Shown here one piece after another: positions 23,161-33,762 of a stretch of DNA of 46,183 nt; the stretch's first letter is position 1; each line of letters opens with the position of its first letter. Position numbers and translations under genes: made by a program. The notes beneath the pieces are model-generated. The model did not search any database. It saw only the letters and a list, made by a program, of their open reading frames with translations, and was not told the DNA's origin. The stretch comes from Cupriavidus sp. (GTDB lineage Bacteria; Pseudomonadota; Gammaproteobacteria; Burkholderiales; Burkholderiaceae): contig JAPSLC010000044.1 in the NCBI GenBank assembly GCA_031181345.1, forward strand, positions 1-46,183. The letters are read 5' to 3'.

Positions 23161-24192
23161 ATGCAGCATTTCGCCTCGGACAACTACGCCGGCTTCTGCC
23201 CGGAATCGCTGAAGTACTTCCTCGAAGCCAACGGCAGCGGCCACGAGCAGGCCTATGGGGACGACTCGTGGACCCAGAAGGTCTGCGATCGCATCCGCGA
23301 CCTGTTCCAGACCGATTGCGAGGTGTTCTTCGTGTTCAACGGCACGGCGGCCAACTCGCTGGCGCTGTCGGCGCTGTGCCAGTCGTATCACTCCGTGATC
23401 TGTCACGAGCTGGCGCATATCGAGACCGACGAATGCGGCGGGCCGGAGTTCTTCTCCAACGGCTCGAAGCTGCTGACCGCGCCCGGGGCGAACGGCAAGC
23501 TGACGCCGGACGCGATCGAGGCGCTGGTCACGCGCCGCAACGACATCCACTATCCGAAGCCCAAGGTGGTGTCGCTGACGCAGGCGACCGAGGTCGGTAC
23601 CGTCTATACGGTCGAGGAAGTGCGCGCGATCTCGGCGATCGCCAAGCGGCGGCAGTTGCGCGTCCATATGGACGGCGCGCGCTTTGCCAACGCGGTCGCG
23701 TCGCTGGGCGTGCATCCGTCCGAGATCACCTGGCGCGCGGGCGTCGACGTGCTGTGTTTCGGCGGCACCAAGAACGGCCTGCCGGTCGGCGAGGCGGTGG
23801 TGTTCTTCGATCGCAAGCTCGCCGAGGACTTCGCCTATCGCGTCAAGCAGGCCGGGCAACTGGCCTCGAAGATGCGCTTCATCTCGGCGCCGTGGCTGGG
23901 GCTGCTGGAGAACGACGTGTGGCTGGCCAACGCCCGCCATGCCAATGCGATGGCGCAGCTGCTGCACGATCGCATCGCCGGCATTCCGGGCGTGCGCATC
24001 ATGTTCCCGACCCAGGCCAACGCCGTGTTCGCCGAGCTGCCGCTGCCGGCGATCGAGGCGCTGCGCGCGCGCGGCTGGCGCTTCTATACCTTCATCGGCG
24101 CCGGCGGCTGCCGCTTCATGTGCGCGTGGGATCTGCAGCCCGAGACGGTGGAAGCGCTGGCGGCCGACATGCGCGCGGTCTGCGCCGCGTGA
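23161..24192 (+). CDS. ltaE: Low-specificity L-threonine aldolase
   Basis: A 343-residue PLP enzyme that splits threonine and other beta-hydroxy amino acids to glycine and an aldehyde. It has MQHFASDNYAGFCPESLKYF, FVFNGTAANSLALSALCQSY, SVICHELAHIETDECGGPEF, the aspartate-containing VHMDGARFANAVASLG and FGGTKNGLPVGEAVVFF with the cofactor lysine at about residue 204. The His of CHELAHI is the stacking residue of the beta-eliminating lyase fold. Length is standard and the start ATG 23161 gives the family N terminus. A Nudix gene starts 48 bases after its stop, so they may share a transcript. Confidence 0.95.
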   Translation: MQHFASDNYAGFCPESLKYFLEANGSGHEQAYGDDSWTQKVCDRIRDLFQTDCEVFFVFNGTAANSLALSALCQSYHSVICHELAHIETDECGGPEFFSNGSKLLTAPGANGKLTPDAIEALVTRRNDIHYPKPKVVSLTQATEVGTVYTVEEVRAISAIAKRRQLRVHMDGARFANAVASLGVHPSEITWRAGVDVLCFGGTKNGLPVGEAVVFFDRKLAEDFAYRVKQAGQLASKMRFISAPWLGLLENDVWLANARHANAMAQLLHDRIAGIPGVRIMFPTQANAVFAELPLPAIEALRARGWRFYTFIGAGGCRFMCAWDLQPETVEALAADMRAVCAA

Positions 24193-24240
24193 TTGCAGTT
24201 TGACTCCGGCGCCTGGCGCCATCGAACGGGAAATCGAGCC

Positions 24241-24828
24241 ATGCCCTCCTATCAGTACTGTCCCCACTGCGGCACGCCGCTGATGGCGCTGCCGATGTCC
24301 GGGCGCGAACGCATGGCCTGCGTGCAGGACGGCTGCCAGTTCGTCCAGTGGGACAACCCGCTGCCGGTGCTGGCCGCCGTGGTCGAGTACGAGGGCAAGC
24401 TGCTGCTGGCGCGCAATGCCGCCTGGCCGCCGGCGATGTACGCGCTGGTCACCGGCTTTCTGGAACGCGACGAAACGCCGGAAGCGGGCGTGGCGCGCGA
24501 GCTGAAGGAAGAGACCAATCTCGATGCGCAGTCGGTGTCGCTGATCGGCGTCTACGAATTCATGCGCAAGAACGAGCTGATCATCGCCTACCATGTGCGC
24601 GCGACCGGGACCATCGCGCTGTCGGAAGAACTGGCCGACTACAAGCTGGTGGCGCCCGAAAAGATGCGGATCTGGAATGCCGGCACCGGCTTCGCGGTGG
24701 CCGACTGGCTGGCCGCGCGCGGCTACCCGGTGCGCTTCTTCGACCGCCAGAGCGGCGAGGACATCCCCGACCCGCGCCAGGCCGCCCGGGAGGAGGGCGC
24801 CGGCGCGACGCTACAATACCGGCCATGA
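24241..24828 (+). CDS. Nudix hydrolase with N-terminal zinc ribbon
   Basis: A 195-residue hydrolase of nucleoside diphosphates linked to another moiety. The N terminus holds a zinc ribbon (CPHCG at 7-11 and MACVQDGC about 20 residues later), as in NudC-type NADH pyrophosphatases. The Nudix box GFLERDETPEAGVARELKEE followed by TNL matches the consensus GX5EX7REXXEEXGX except for Thr-Asn in place of xG. The tail beyond 180 looks disordered. It follows threonine aldolase by 48 bases, and a promoter box for the next gene overlaps its last codons. Substrate not determinable. ATG 24241 was chosen as it directly precedes the zinc ribbon. Confidence 0.92.
   Translation: MPSYQYCPHCGTPLMALPMSGRERMACVQDGCQFVQWDNPLPVLAAVVEYEGKLLLARNAAWPPAMYALVTGFLERDETPEAGVARELKEETNLDAQSVSLIGVYEFMRKNELIIAYHVRATGTIALSEELADYKLVAPEKMRIWNAGTGFAVADWLAARGYPVRFFDRQSGEDIPDPRQAAREEGAGATLQYRP
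24812..24817 (+). promoter_or_regulatory. -10 box for the TusA-like gene
   Basis: TACAAT overlaps the last codons of the Nudix gene, 66 bases before the TusA-like start. No good -35 is visible. Confidence 0.4.
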
Positions 24829-24883
24829 AGCCTGATGGAAGGCTTGCCGACATCGCCCATACCAAGGAAGCAAGGAAGAGACC

Positions 24884-25111
24884 ATGGAGTTCCAGAAGGA
24901 AGTGGACGCGCGGGGACTGAACTGCCCGCTGCCGATTTTGCGGACCAAGAAGGCGCTGGCCGATATGGCGAGCGGAGACGTGCTGAAGGTGCTGGCCACC
25001 GACCCGGGCGCGACCCGCGACTTCCAGGCCTTCGCCAAGCAGACCGGCAACGAGCTGCTGTCGCACCAGGAGGTCGACAAGGTGTTCGTGTTCTATATGA
25101 AGCGCCGCTAA
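24884..25111 (+). CDS. TusA/SirA-like sulfurtransferase
   Basis: A 75-residue protein of the TusA fold. The N-terminal motif VDARGLNCPLPILRTKKALA contains the persulfide-carrying Cys14 in CPLP, and the body ASGDVLKVLATDPGATRDFQ and KVFVFYMKRR completes the two-layer sandwich. TusA-family proteins relay sulfur for tRNA thiolation, molybdenum cofactor or sulfur oxidation; which role applies cannot be told. It has its own probable -10 box and a strong terminator 35 bases after the stop, so it may be a single-gene unit or end the preceding operon. Confidence 0.94.
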   Translation: MEFQKEVDARGLNCPLPILRTKKALADMASGDVLKVLATDPGATRDFQAFAKQTGNELLSHQEVDKVFVFYMKRR

Positions 25112-25145
25112 GCCGTTCAGCGGTCCGCGCCGCAGACGACAAAGA

Positions 25146-25172
25146 AGCCGCCCGAGGGCGGCTTTGCTTTTG
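25146..25172 (+). terminator. Rho-independent terminator after the TusA-like gene
   Basis: The stem AGCCGCCC-GA-GGGCGGCT is followed by TTGCTTTTGGG, just after the TusA-like stop. Confidence 0.85.
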
Positions 25173-25195
25173 GGCCTTGGTCGGCGCGGGATACC

Positions 25196-25325
25196 ACCCC
25201 TCTCCCCAACCCCCTCCCCGTGAGGGGAAAAAGAGAACCCAGTGCGCGGTTAAGCCAATGCGCGGTTGAAGGAACCGCTGGTTTGCTCCCCTCTCCCGCT
25301 TGCGGGAGAGGGGCGGGGGAGAGGG
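25196..25325. repeat. Dispersed palindromic repeat, copy 2
   Basis: The stem CCCCTCTCCCGC (25288-25299) pairs perfectly with GCGGGAGAGGGG (25302-25313) over TT. A degenerate half-copy, CCCCTCTCCCCAACCCCCTC and then CCCCGTGAGGGG, lies at about 25197-25230. Together they fill most of the 264-base gap between the convergent TusA-like and galU genes. Confidence 0.85.
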
Positions 25326-25375
25326 TCGGGGCGCTGGCTATCGCGCCCCGCGTCCAATTTGCCCAGGCGCCTGCC

Positions 25376-26245
25376 TCAGATCCGCTCGCGCAGATAGCTG
25401 CCGAACTCGTCGCGGACCTCGGGATGCTTGAGCGCGAACTCGACCATCGCCTTCAGGTAGCCGAGCTTGCTGCCGCAGTCGTAGCGCACGCCCTGGTAGC
25501 GGTAGGCCAGCACCTGTTCCTGGCCGAGCAGCGACTGGATCGCGTCGGTCAGCTGGAATTCGCCGCCGGCGCCGGGCTTCAGGTTGCGGATATGTTCGAA
25601 GATGCGCGGGGTCAGGATATAGCGGCCGACCACACCCAGATTGGACGGAGCCACTTCCGGATCCGGCTTCTCGACGATGCCGGCGACCTTGATCACGCCT
25701 TCGTCCCATTCGCGGCCGTCGACCACCCCGTAAGATTTACTCTGCTCGGGTGCAATTTCTTCCACACCCAGGATCGAGCAGTTGTAATGGTTGTAGAGGT
25801 CGACCATCTGCTTCATCACGGGCGGCTCGCCGTCCAGCAGGTCGTCCGCCAGCATCACGGCGAACGGGCTGTCGCCGACCAGCTTCTCGGCGCACAGCAC
25901 CGCATGGCCCAGGCCGAGCGCCTCGGGCTGGCGTACGTAGAAGCATTCCACATGCGACGGCTTGATCGAGCGGACCACCTCGAGCAGCGCCTGCTTGTTT
26001 TTCGCCTCCAGCTCGACCTCGAGCTCGTAGGCCTTGTCGAAATGGTCTTCGATCGCTCGCTTGGAGCGGCCGGTCACGAAGATCATCTCCGTGATGCCGG
26101 CAGCCATCGCCTCTTCGACCGCATACTGGATCAGCGGCTTGTCCACCACGGGCAGCATTTCCTTGGGGCTCGCCTTGGTAGCGGGCAGGAAACGGGTGCC
26201 GAGCCCGGCTACCGGGAATACGGCCTTGGTGACGCGGGTTTCCAT
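25376..26245 (-). CDS. galU: UTP-glucose-1-phosphate uridylyltransferase
   Basis: A 289-residue enzyme making UDP-glucose from UTP and glucose-1-phosphate, needed for cell-surface polysaccharides. It has the nucleotide-binding AVFPVAGLGTRFLPATKASP followed by KEMLPVVDKPLIQYAVEEA, FVRQPEALGLGHAVL-like and MLADDLLDGEPPVMKQM, and the C-terminal YRYQGVRYDCGSKLGYLKAM. Length matches bacterial GalU (about 290-300). No membrane segment. It is downstream of valS on the same strand by 118 bases and is convergent with the TusA-like gene, with palindromic repeats between. Confidence 0.97.
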   Translation of the reverse strand: METRVTKAVFPVAGLGTRFLPATKASPKEMLPVVDKPLIQYAVEEAMAAGITEMIFVTGRSKRAIEDHFDKAYELEVELEAKNKQALLEVVRSIKPSHVECFYVRQPEALGLGHAVLCAEKLVGDSPFAVMLADDLLDGEPPVMKQMVDLYNHYNCSILGVEEIAPEQSKSYGVVDGREWDEGVIKVAGIVEKPDPEVAPSNLGVVGRYILTPRIFEHIRNLKPGAGGEFQLTDAIQSLLGQEQVLAYRYQGVRYDCGSKLGYLKAMVEFALKHPEVRDEFGSYLRERI

Positions 26246-26278
26246 AAGAGAGGCTCCTTCTCAGTTTTGATGTCGTCA

Positions 26279-26298
26279 GCCTTGCGTTAAAGCAAGGC
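26279..26298. repeat. Inverted repeat between valS and galU
   Basis: GCCTTGC (26279-26285) and GCAAGGC (26292-26298) are perfect arms around GTTAAA in the gap between valS and galU. No T run follows on the minus strand, so termination is doubtful. A second inverted repeat (GCCGAC around ATGG, about 26341-26356) lies just after the valS stop. Confidence 0.45.
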
Positions 26299-26363
26299 GC
26301 ATGCCCTGGACCGCGCTGCGGTACGGCTGCCGACACCGACGCCGACATGGGTCGGCGTCGAAC

Positions 26364-29231
26364 TCATGCCGGCAGCCGCTGCAACTGGTCCTGCAGCTTG
26401 GCCAGCGTCTGTTCGAAGTCGGCTAGCCGCTGGTTTTCCTGTTCGACCACCGCCGCCGGCGCCTTGGCCACGAAACTCTCGTTGGCCAGCTTGCCGCGGG
26501 CCTTGGCGATCTCGCCCCCGATGCGCTGGATCTCCTTGCCCAGGCGCACGCGTTCGGCGGCGACGTCGATCTCGATCTTCAGCAGCAGGTGACTGCCGCC
26601 GACGATGGCCACCGGCGCACCGGCGCCTTCGGCCATCAGGGTCTGCTCGTCTTCGAAGACGCGAACCTCGGAAAGTTTCGCCAGCGCCTGGATATAGTGC
26701 TTCGCCGCATGCAGGAAGGCATTGTCGCCATGCGCGTACAGCGGGATCCGCTGCGCCGGCGAGATGTTCATTTCGCCGCGCAGGTTGCGGCAGGCATCGA
26801 CCATCGCCTTCAGCTGCGCGACCCAGGCCTCGGCCGTTTCGTCGATCTTCGCGGCGGCCGCGAGCGGGTAAGGCTGCAGCGCGATCGTTTGGCTGCCGTC
26901 GCCCTTGGCGCGGCCGGCCAGCGGGCCGACCTTCTGCCACAGCTCCTCGGTGATGAACGGAATGATCGGATGCGCGAGCCGCAGCACGGTCTCCAGCACG
27001 CGCAGCAGCGTGCGGCGCGTGGCGCGCTGCTGGGCCGGCGTGCCGTTCTGGATCTGCACCTTGGCCAGTTCGAGGTACCAGTCGCAGTACTCGTCCCAGA
27101 CGAACTTGTAGATCGCGTTGGCGATGTTGTCGAAGCGGTATTCGCCAAAGCCCTTTTCGACCTCGGCCTCGACCCGCTGCAGCAGCGACACGATCCAGCG
27201 GTCGGCCTGCGAGAAATCGAGGTAGCCGTCCGGGCCGCAGTCCTGGTTGCACGGCCCCATGCCGCAGTCGTGCCCCTCGGTGTTCATCAGCACGAAGCGG
27301 GTGGCGTTCCACAGCTTGTTGCAGAAGTTGCGGTAGCCCTCGCAGCGTCCCGTGTCGAAGTTGATGTTGCGGCCGAGCGTGGCCAGCGAGGCGAAGGTGA
27401 AGCGCAGCGCGTCGGCGCCGAAGGCCGGGATGCCGTCGGGGAATTCCTTCTTCGTCTTGGCCTCGATCTTCGGCGCGTCCTTGGGCCGGCGCAGGCCGGT
27501 GGTGCGCTTCTTGAGCAGTTCGGGCAGCTCGATGCCGTCGATCAGGTCGACCGGATCGAGCGTGTTGCCCTCGGACTTGCTCATCTTCTTGCCTTCGAAG
27601 TCGCGCACCAGGCCGTGCACGTACACGTCCTTGAACGGGACCTGGCCGGTGAAGTGCTTGGTCATCATGACCATGCGCGCGACCCAGAAGAAGATGATGT
27701 CGTAGCCGGTGACCAGCACCGACGACGGCAGGAAGTGTTCGAGCTCGGGGGTCTTTTCGGGCCAGCCCAGCGAGGAGAACGGCACCAGCGCCGACGAGAA
27801 CCAGGTGTCGAGCACGTCCTCGTCGCGGCGCAGTTCGCCGGCAAAGCCGGCGGCCTGCGCCTGGGCGCGCGCTTGCTCTTCGGTGCGCGCGACGTAGCAG
27901 TTGCCGGCCTCGTCGTACCAGGCGGGGATCTGGTGGCCCCACCACAGCTGGCGCGAGATGCACCAGTCCTGGATATTGGCCAGCCACTGGTTGTAGGTGC
28001 TGACCCAGTTCTCGGGGATCAGGCGGATCTCGCCGCTCTGCACGGCGTCGAGCGCGACCTCGGCGATCGAGCGGCCGGGGTAGAAGGTGCCTTCGGGCGC
28101 CGGCTTGCTCATCGCGACGAACCATTGGTCGGTCAGCATCGGCTCGATCACGCTGCCGGTGCGCTCGCTCTTGGGCGTCATCAGCTTGTGCTTCTTGACC
28201 TCGGCCAGCAGCCCCTGCCCATCGAGGTCCGCCACGATGCGGCGGCGCGCCTCGAAGCGATCCAGGCCGACGTACTGCGCCGGCGCGTTGTCGGCGATCT
28301 TCGCGTCGAGCGTCAGCACCGAGATCTGCGGCAGGTTGTGGCGCAGGCCGACCGCATAGTCGTTGAAGTCGTGGCCCGGCGTGACCTTGACCACGCCGGT
28401 ACCGAATTCGCGATCGACGTAGTCGTCGGCGATCACCGGGATCTCGCGATCGGTCAGCGGCAGCTTCGCCATCTTGCCGATCAGGTGCGCGTAGCGCTCG
28501 TCCTCGGGATGAACCATCAGCGCGACGTCGCCCAGCATCGTTTCGGGACGGGTCGTGGCCACCGTCAGATGGGTCAGCCCCGTGCGCGTATCGGGCTCGA
28601 CCAGCGGATAGCGGATATGCCAGAGCGAGCCTTCCTCCTCGACACTCTCGACTTCCAGATCGGACACGGCGGTGCCCAGCACCGGGTCCCAGTTGACCAG
28701 CCGCTTGCCCCGGTAGATCAGTCCCTGCTCATGCAGCCGCACGAACACCTCGGTGACCACGCGCGACATCTTCGGGTCCATCGTGAAATATTCGCGGCTC
28801 CAGTCGATCGACGCGCCCATGCGCCGCACCTGCCGCGTGATGGTCGAACCCGATTCCTCCTTCCAGGCCCATACCTTCTCGACGAAGGCCTCGCGGCCGA
28901 GGTCGTGGCGGGAGACGCCCTGCGCGTCCAGCTGGCGCTCGACCACGATCTGCGTGGCGATGCCGGCGTGGTCGGTGCCCGGGACCCACAGCGTGTTGGC
29001 GCCCCGCATGCGCGCATGCCGCGCCAGGCCGTCCATGATGGTCTGGTTGAACGCGTGTCCCATGTGCAGCGTGCCGGTGACGTTGGGCGGCGGCAGCTGG
29101 ATGGCGAAATCGGGCCGGTCCGGGTCGAGTGTGGGCTTGGCGATGCCCCGTTTTTCCCACTCGGGGCCCCATTTGGCCTCGATGGCGGCGGGTTCGAAGC
29201 TCTTGGCTAGGGACTGGTCTTGGGCGGTCAT
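26364..29231 (-). CDS. valS: Valyl-tRNA synthetase
   Basis: A 955-residue class I aminoacyl-tRNA synthetase charging tRNA-Val. The N terminus KWGPEWEKRGIAKP and IQLPPPNVTGTLHMGHAFNQ contain the HIGH motif as HMGH (56-59). KKMSKSEGNT (KMSKS at 549-553) completes the ATP site, and the large insertion between is the editing domain. The C terminus ends in a coiled coil typical of ValRS. Length is standard. ATG 29229-29231 begins MTAQDQSLAKSFEP; the open frame up to 29324 is leader. A clear -10 box lies 100 bases upstream. The downstream gene on the same strand is galU. Confidence 0.98.
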   Translation of the reverse strand: MTAQDQSLAKSFEPAAIEAKWGPEWEKRGIAKPTLDPDRPDFAIQLPPPNVTGTLHMGHAFNQTIMDGLARHARMRGANTLWVPGTDHAGIATQIVVERQLDAQGVSRHDLGREAFVEKVWAWKEESGSTITRQVRRMGASIDWSREYFTMDPKMSRVVTEVFVRLHEQGLIYRGKRLVNWDPVLGTAVSDLEVESVEEEGSLWHIRYPLVEPDTRTGLTHLTVATTRPETMLGDVALMVHPEDERYAHLIGKMAKLPLTDREIPVIADDYVDREFGTGVVKVTPGHDFNDYAVGLRHNLPQISVLTLDAKIADNAPAQYVGLDRFEARRRIVADLDGQGLLAEVKKHKLMTPKSERTGSVIEPMLTDQWFVAMSKPAPEGTFYPGRSIAEVALDAVQSGEIRLIPENWVSTYNQWLANIQDWCISRQLWWGHQIPAWYDEAGNCYVARTEEQARAQAQAAGFAGELRRDEDVLDTWFSSALVPFSSLGWPEKTPELEHFLPSSVLVTGYDIIFFWVARMVMMTKHFTGQVPFKDVYVHGLVRDFEGKKMSKSEGNTLDPVDLIDGIELPELLKKRTTGLRRPKDAPKIEAKTKKEFPDGIPAFGADALRFTFASLATLGRNINFDTGRCEGYRNFCNKLWNATRFVLMNTEGHDCGMGPCNQDCGPDGYLDFSQADRWIVSLLQRVEAEVEKGFGEYRFDNIANAIYKFVWDEYCDWYLELAKVQIQNGTPAQQRATRRTLLRVLETVLRLAHPIIPFITEELWQKVGPLAGRAKGDGSQTIALQPYPLAAAAKIDETAEAWVAQLKAMVDACRNLRGEMNISPAQRIPLYAHGDNAFLHAAKHYIQALAKLSEVRVFEDEQTLMAEGAGAPVAIVGGSHLLLKIEIDVAAERVRLGKEIQRIGGEIAKARGKLANESFVAKAPAAVVEQENQRLADFEQTLAKLQDQLQRLPA

Positions 29232-29331
29232 GCTTGGGATGTCGATCGATGCGTGAAGGCCGAGCGAGCCGGTGCGGCCGCGCGGTCTGGTGCGCGCCTG
29301 GAGGGCGCGGCCAAAGGGAGACAAGCCCTAA

Positions 29332-29337
29332 ATTATA
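29332..29337 (-). promoter_or_regulatory. -10 box of the valS promoter
   Basis: TATAAT on the minus strand, about 100 bases upstream of the valS ATG. The -35 region is unclear. The 364-base gap 29232-29595 between valS and the divergent TetR gene holds this box and no gene; no tRNA-like T-box leader is visible. Confidence 0.6.
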
Positions 29338-29595
29338 GGGGAGCCCGCTCGGTGACGCCCAAAATGCCCATGCGGGGCGCGCCTGCCCGCCGTACGCCGC
29401 TTCACATCCACCGCAGGACGAACCGCAGTATCGCCTCTTCGTGGCCGCCGATGCGTTCGCTAGAGCACGGTCGCGGCACGCCCCCGGGCCTATCGTCTGC
29501 GTTGGGGGCTCGGGCAGGGGACGCCGCATGGCGGTCCGGGCGGGTTGCCGGGGCACGGGCGGGCCCGGGCGCAGCTGTCGGCCGACGGCCGGGTC

Positions 29596-30300
29596 ATGGA
29601 CATGAACCAGAACGATAACGAACACAATCAGGAAGGCGCCGCCGGCCACAGCCTGGCGCCGCTGCTGCTGCGCTTGCGCCGGGCTCCGGTGCGGGCGCGC
29701 GGCCGGGTCACCTTCGAGCGCATTCTCGATACCACCGCGTCGCTGCTGGACGAGGTGGGGGTCGAGCGGATCACCACCAATCTGATCGCCAGCCGCGCGG
29801 GGATCAATATCGCCACGCTGTACAAGTACTTTCCCAACAAGCTGTCGGTCATCAACGCGCTGTTCGAGCACCAGATGCGCCAGCGCGCGGCCGATTCGCT
29901 GGCGGTGCTGCCGTCGGCCGGAGCGATGGCGGATTGGCGCGCGGTGGTCGATGCGGTGTTCGACCAGGTCCGCACCGCGCGCAGCCGTCAGCCGGGCAGC
30001 ATCGCGCTGCGCCGGGCGATGCAGTCGTCGCCGGAGCTGCGCCGCATCCACGATGCCACCAGCCGCGAGGTCGCCGAGCTGCTGGCGCGCTGGCTGATGC
30101 AGCACCAGCAGGTGGCCGAGGAAGATGCCCGCCTGACCGCGCGCTGCGCCATCGAGGTGCTGACCGCGCTGATGGACCTGGCCGAAATCGAGGACGAGGC
30201 GGTGCGCGAGCGCATCCACGGCGAGGCCCGGCGTCTGCTGAAGGCCTGCCTGGCGCCGTGCTTCGAGCCGCAGCGGCTGGACGGCGCGGCGGTGCCATAG
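29596..30300 (+). CDS. TetR-family transcriptional regulator
   Basis: A 234-residue regulator. The TetR helix-turn-helix is clear at about residues 40-85: RVTFERILDTTASLLDEVGV, ERITTNLIASRAGINIATLY and KYFPNKLSVINALFEHQMRQ. The C-terminal ligand domain carries SIALRRAMQSSPELRRIH. The N-terminal 35 residues are polar and less ordered. Start ATG 29596 or the Met at 29602; a long upstream frame exists but is not needed. It is divergent from valS and just upstream of uvrD, which has its own TATAAT, so its target is not obvious. The target could be an unlinked transporter. Confidence 0.9.
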   Translation: MDMNQNDNEHNQEGAAGHSLAPLLLRLRRAPVRARGRVTFERILDTTASLLDEVGVERITTNLIASRAGINIATLYKYFPNKLSVINALFEHQMRQRAADSLAVLPSAGAMADWRAVVDAVFDQVRTARSRQPGSIALRRAMQSSPELRRIHDATSREVAELLARWLMQHQQVAEEDARLTARCAIEVLTALMDLAEIEDEAVRERIHGEARRLLKACLAPCFEPQRLDGAAVP

Positions 30301-30360
30301 CGCTGGAGGTCGGCACGGACCGGGCAGGGAGCGGCGAGGTCCCGGGCAAGGGCGCGCCGT

Positions 30361-30366
30361 TATAAT
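30361..30366 (+). promoter_or_regulatory. -10 box of the uvrD promoter
   Basis: TATAAT 27 bases before the uvrD ATG and 60 bases after the TetR stop. A weak -35 lies in the preceding GC-rich sequence. No LexA box is obvious. Confidence 0.55.
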
Positions 30367-30392
30367 GGCCCGATTCCTCAAGGCCCCTCCCG

Positions 30393-32753
<2,361 letters not shown>

Positions 32754-32790
32754 AGGGGATGGTGGGCGAACGCCTGCATGTCATCCCACC

Positions 32791-32912
32791 TCGCCCTCTC
32801 CCCCGGCCCCTCTCCCGCGGGCGGGAGAGGGGAGAAAACCGGCGGCAGCGTATTGCGCTCTGTGTGTTCTCCCTCTCCCCCTCAGGGGGAGAGGGCCGGG
32901 GAGAGGGGGTGG
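32791..32912. repeat. Dispersed palindromic repeat, copy 3
   Basis: The stem CCCCTCTCCCGC (32807-32818) pairs with GCGGGAGAGGGG (32821-32832) over GG, followed by AGAAAACC as in copy 1. A second hairpin, CCCTCTCCCCC (32871-32881) with GGGGGAGAGGG (32885-32895), follows. Both lie between the convergent uvrD and BPSS1780-like genes. Confidence 0.85.
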
Positions 32913-32914
32913 TC

Positions 32915-33706
32915 TCAAACCACCGCTGTATCCCCCTCCGGCGGCGCGATATTGAAGCAGCCGCGATAGGTCGCGTAGAACGAGCAGTACAGGATCGCCA
33001 GCATCAGCAGCGAATACGGCGTGACCAGGAAGGACAGCACGCCCTCGGCGCCGAAGGCGCTGAAGATCGCCTCGAGGAAGAACGGCACCGCCACCAGCAG
33101 CAGCGCGAACAGCATCGCGTAGGCGAAGAACGCCCCGCGATTGCGCCAGCACGCGGTCCAGCTGAAGAACAGCGCCTTGACCGGCGGCACGTTGTGCCAG
33201 GCGGCCAGCAGCGGCGCGAACCAGAACATCATCGCGATCGGCGTGTACAGCGCCGCGCCGACCAGCAGCGCGAAATACAGCTGGCGGATCGCCTCTTCGG
33301 TCGGCGGCTCTTCCTTGAGCAGCACCGGCAGCAGCGCGCGCATGTCGACCAGCGTGCCGGCGATCAGGCTGAGCACGAACACCAGTCCCGCATAGATGCC
33401 GCCCAGGATCAGCAGATGGCGCGCGGCCTGCTTGCCGTTGCTGCGAAAGCCGGCCAGCAGCACGGTCGGCATGACCTTGCGGTTCTGGATCACCTCCCGG
33501 CACGCGGTCATGATGCCGACCGACAGGCCCGGGGTCAGCACCAGCAGCGCGACGATGCCGATCAGCGGAATGAAGATCGCGATCTGCGCGGCGATCAGGT
33601 AGATGAACAGCAGCATCAGGAAGGTCAGCGGGTTCTTGCGGAACAGCCACAGACCCTGGCGGAACCAAACGTAGCCTTCCTTGGCGGGGACTTCCAGTAG
33701 TTGCAT
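32915..33706 (-). CDS. BPSS1780-like multi-pass membrane protein
   Basis: A 263-residue inner-membrane protein with five or six hydrophobic stretches, among them FLMLLFIYLIAAQIAIFIPL, LLILGGIYAGLVFVLSLIAG and FFAYAMLFALLLVAVPFFLE. The N-terminal EGYVWFRQGLWLFRKNPLTF and central PVKALFFSWTACWRNRGAFF are what I recall of the BPSS1780 family, conserved in Burkholderiales beside homoserine kinase. Function is unknown. It is the last gene of the DUF2782-thrB-BPSS1780 run on the minus strand, 56 bases after thrB. Confidence 0.8.
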   Translation of the reverse strand: MQLLEVPAKEGYVWFRQGLWLFRKNPLTFLMLLFIYLIAAQIAIFIPLIGIVALLVLTPGLSVGIMTACREVIQNRKVMPTVLLAGFRSNGKQAARHLLILGGIYAGLVFVLSLIAGTLVDMRALLPVLLKEEPPTEEAIRQLYFALLVGAALYTPIAMMFWFAPLLAAWHNVPPVKALFFSWTACWRNRGAFFAYAMLFALLLVAVPFFLEAIFSAFGAEGVLSFLVTPYSLLMLAILYCSFYATYRGCFNIAPPEGDTAVV

Positions 33707-33762
33707 GACGAATCGGGTCCGAATCAGGTGCGGCGATCAGGGGCTGCCATCGGCGGCGCCCA

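Noticed and set aside
24825..24920. 31-codon open frame between the Nudix and TusA-like genes
   Set aside because: It overlaps the TusA-like start in another frame, is Lys/Arg/Trp-rich at its end and resembles nothing.
26589..29210. 873-residue plus-strand open frame
   Set aside because: Antisense to valS, whose HMGH and KMSKS motifs settle the true frame.
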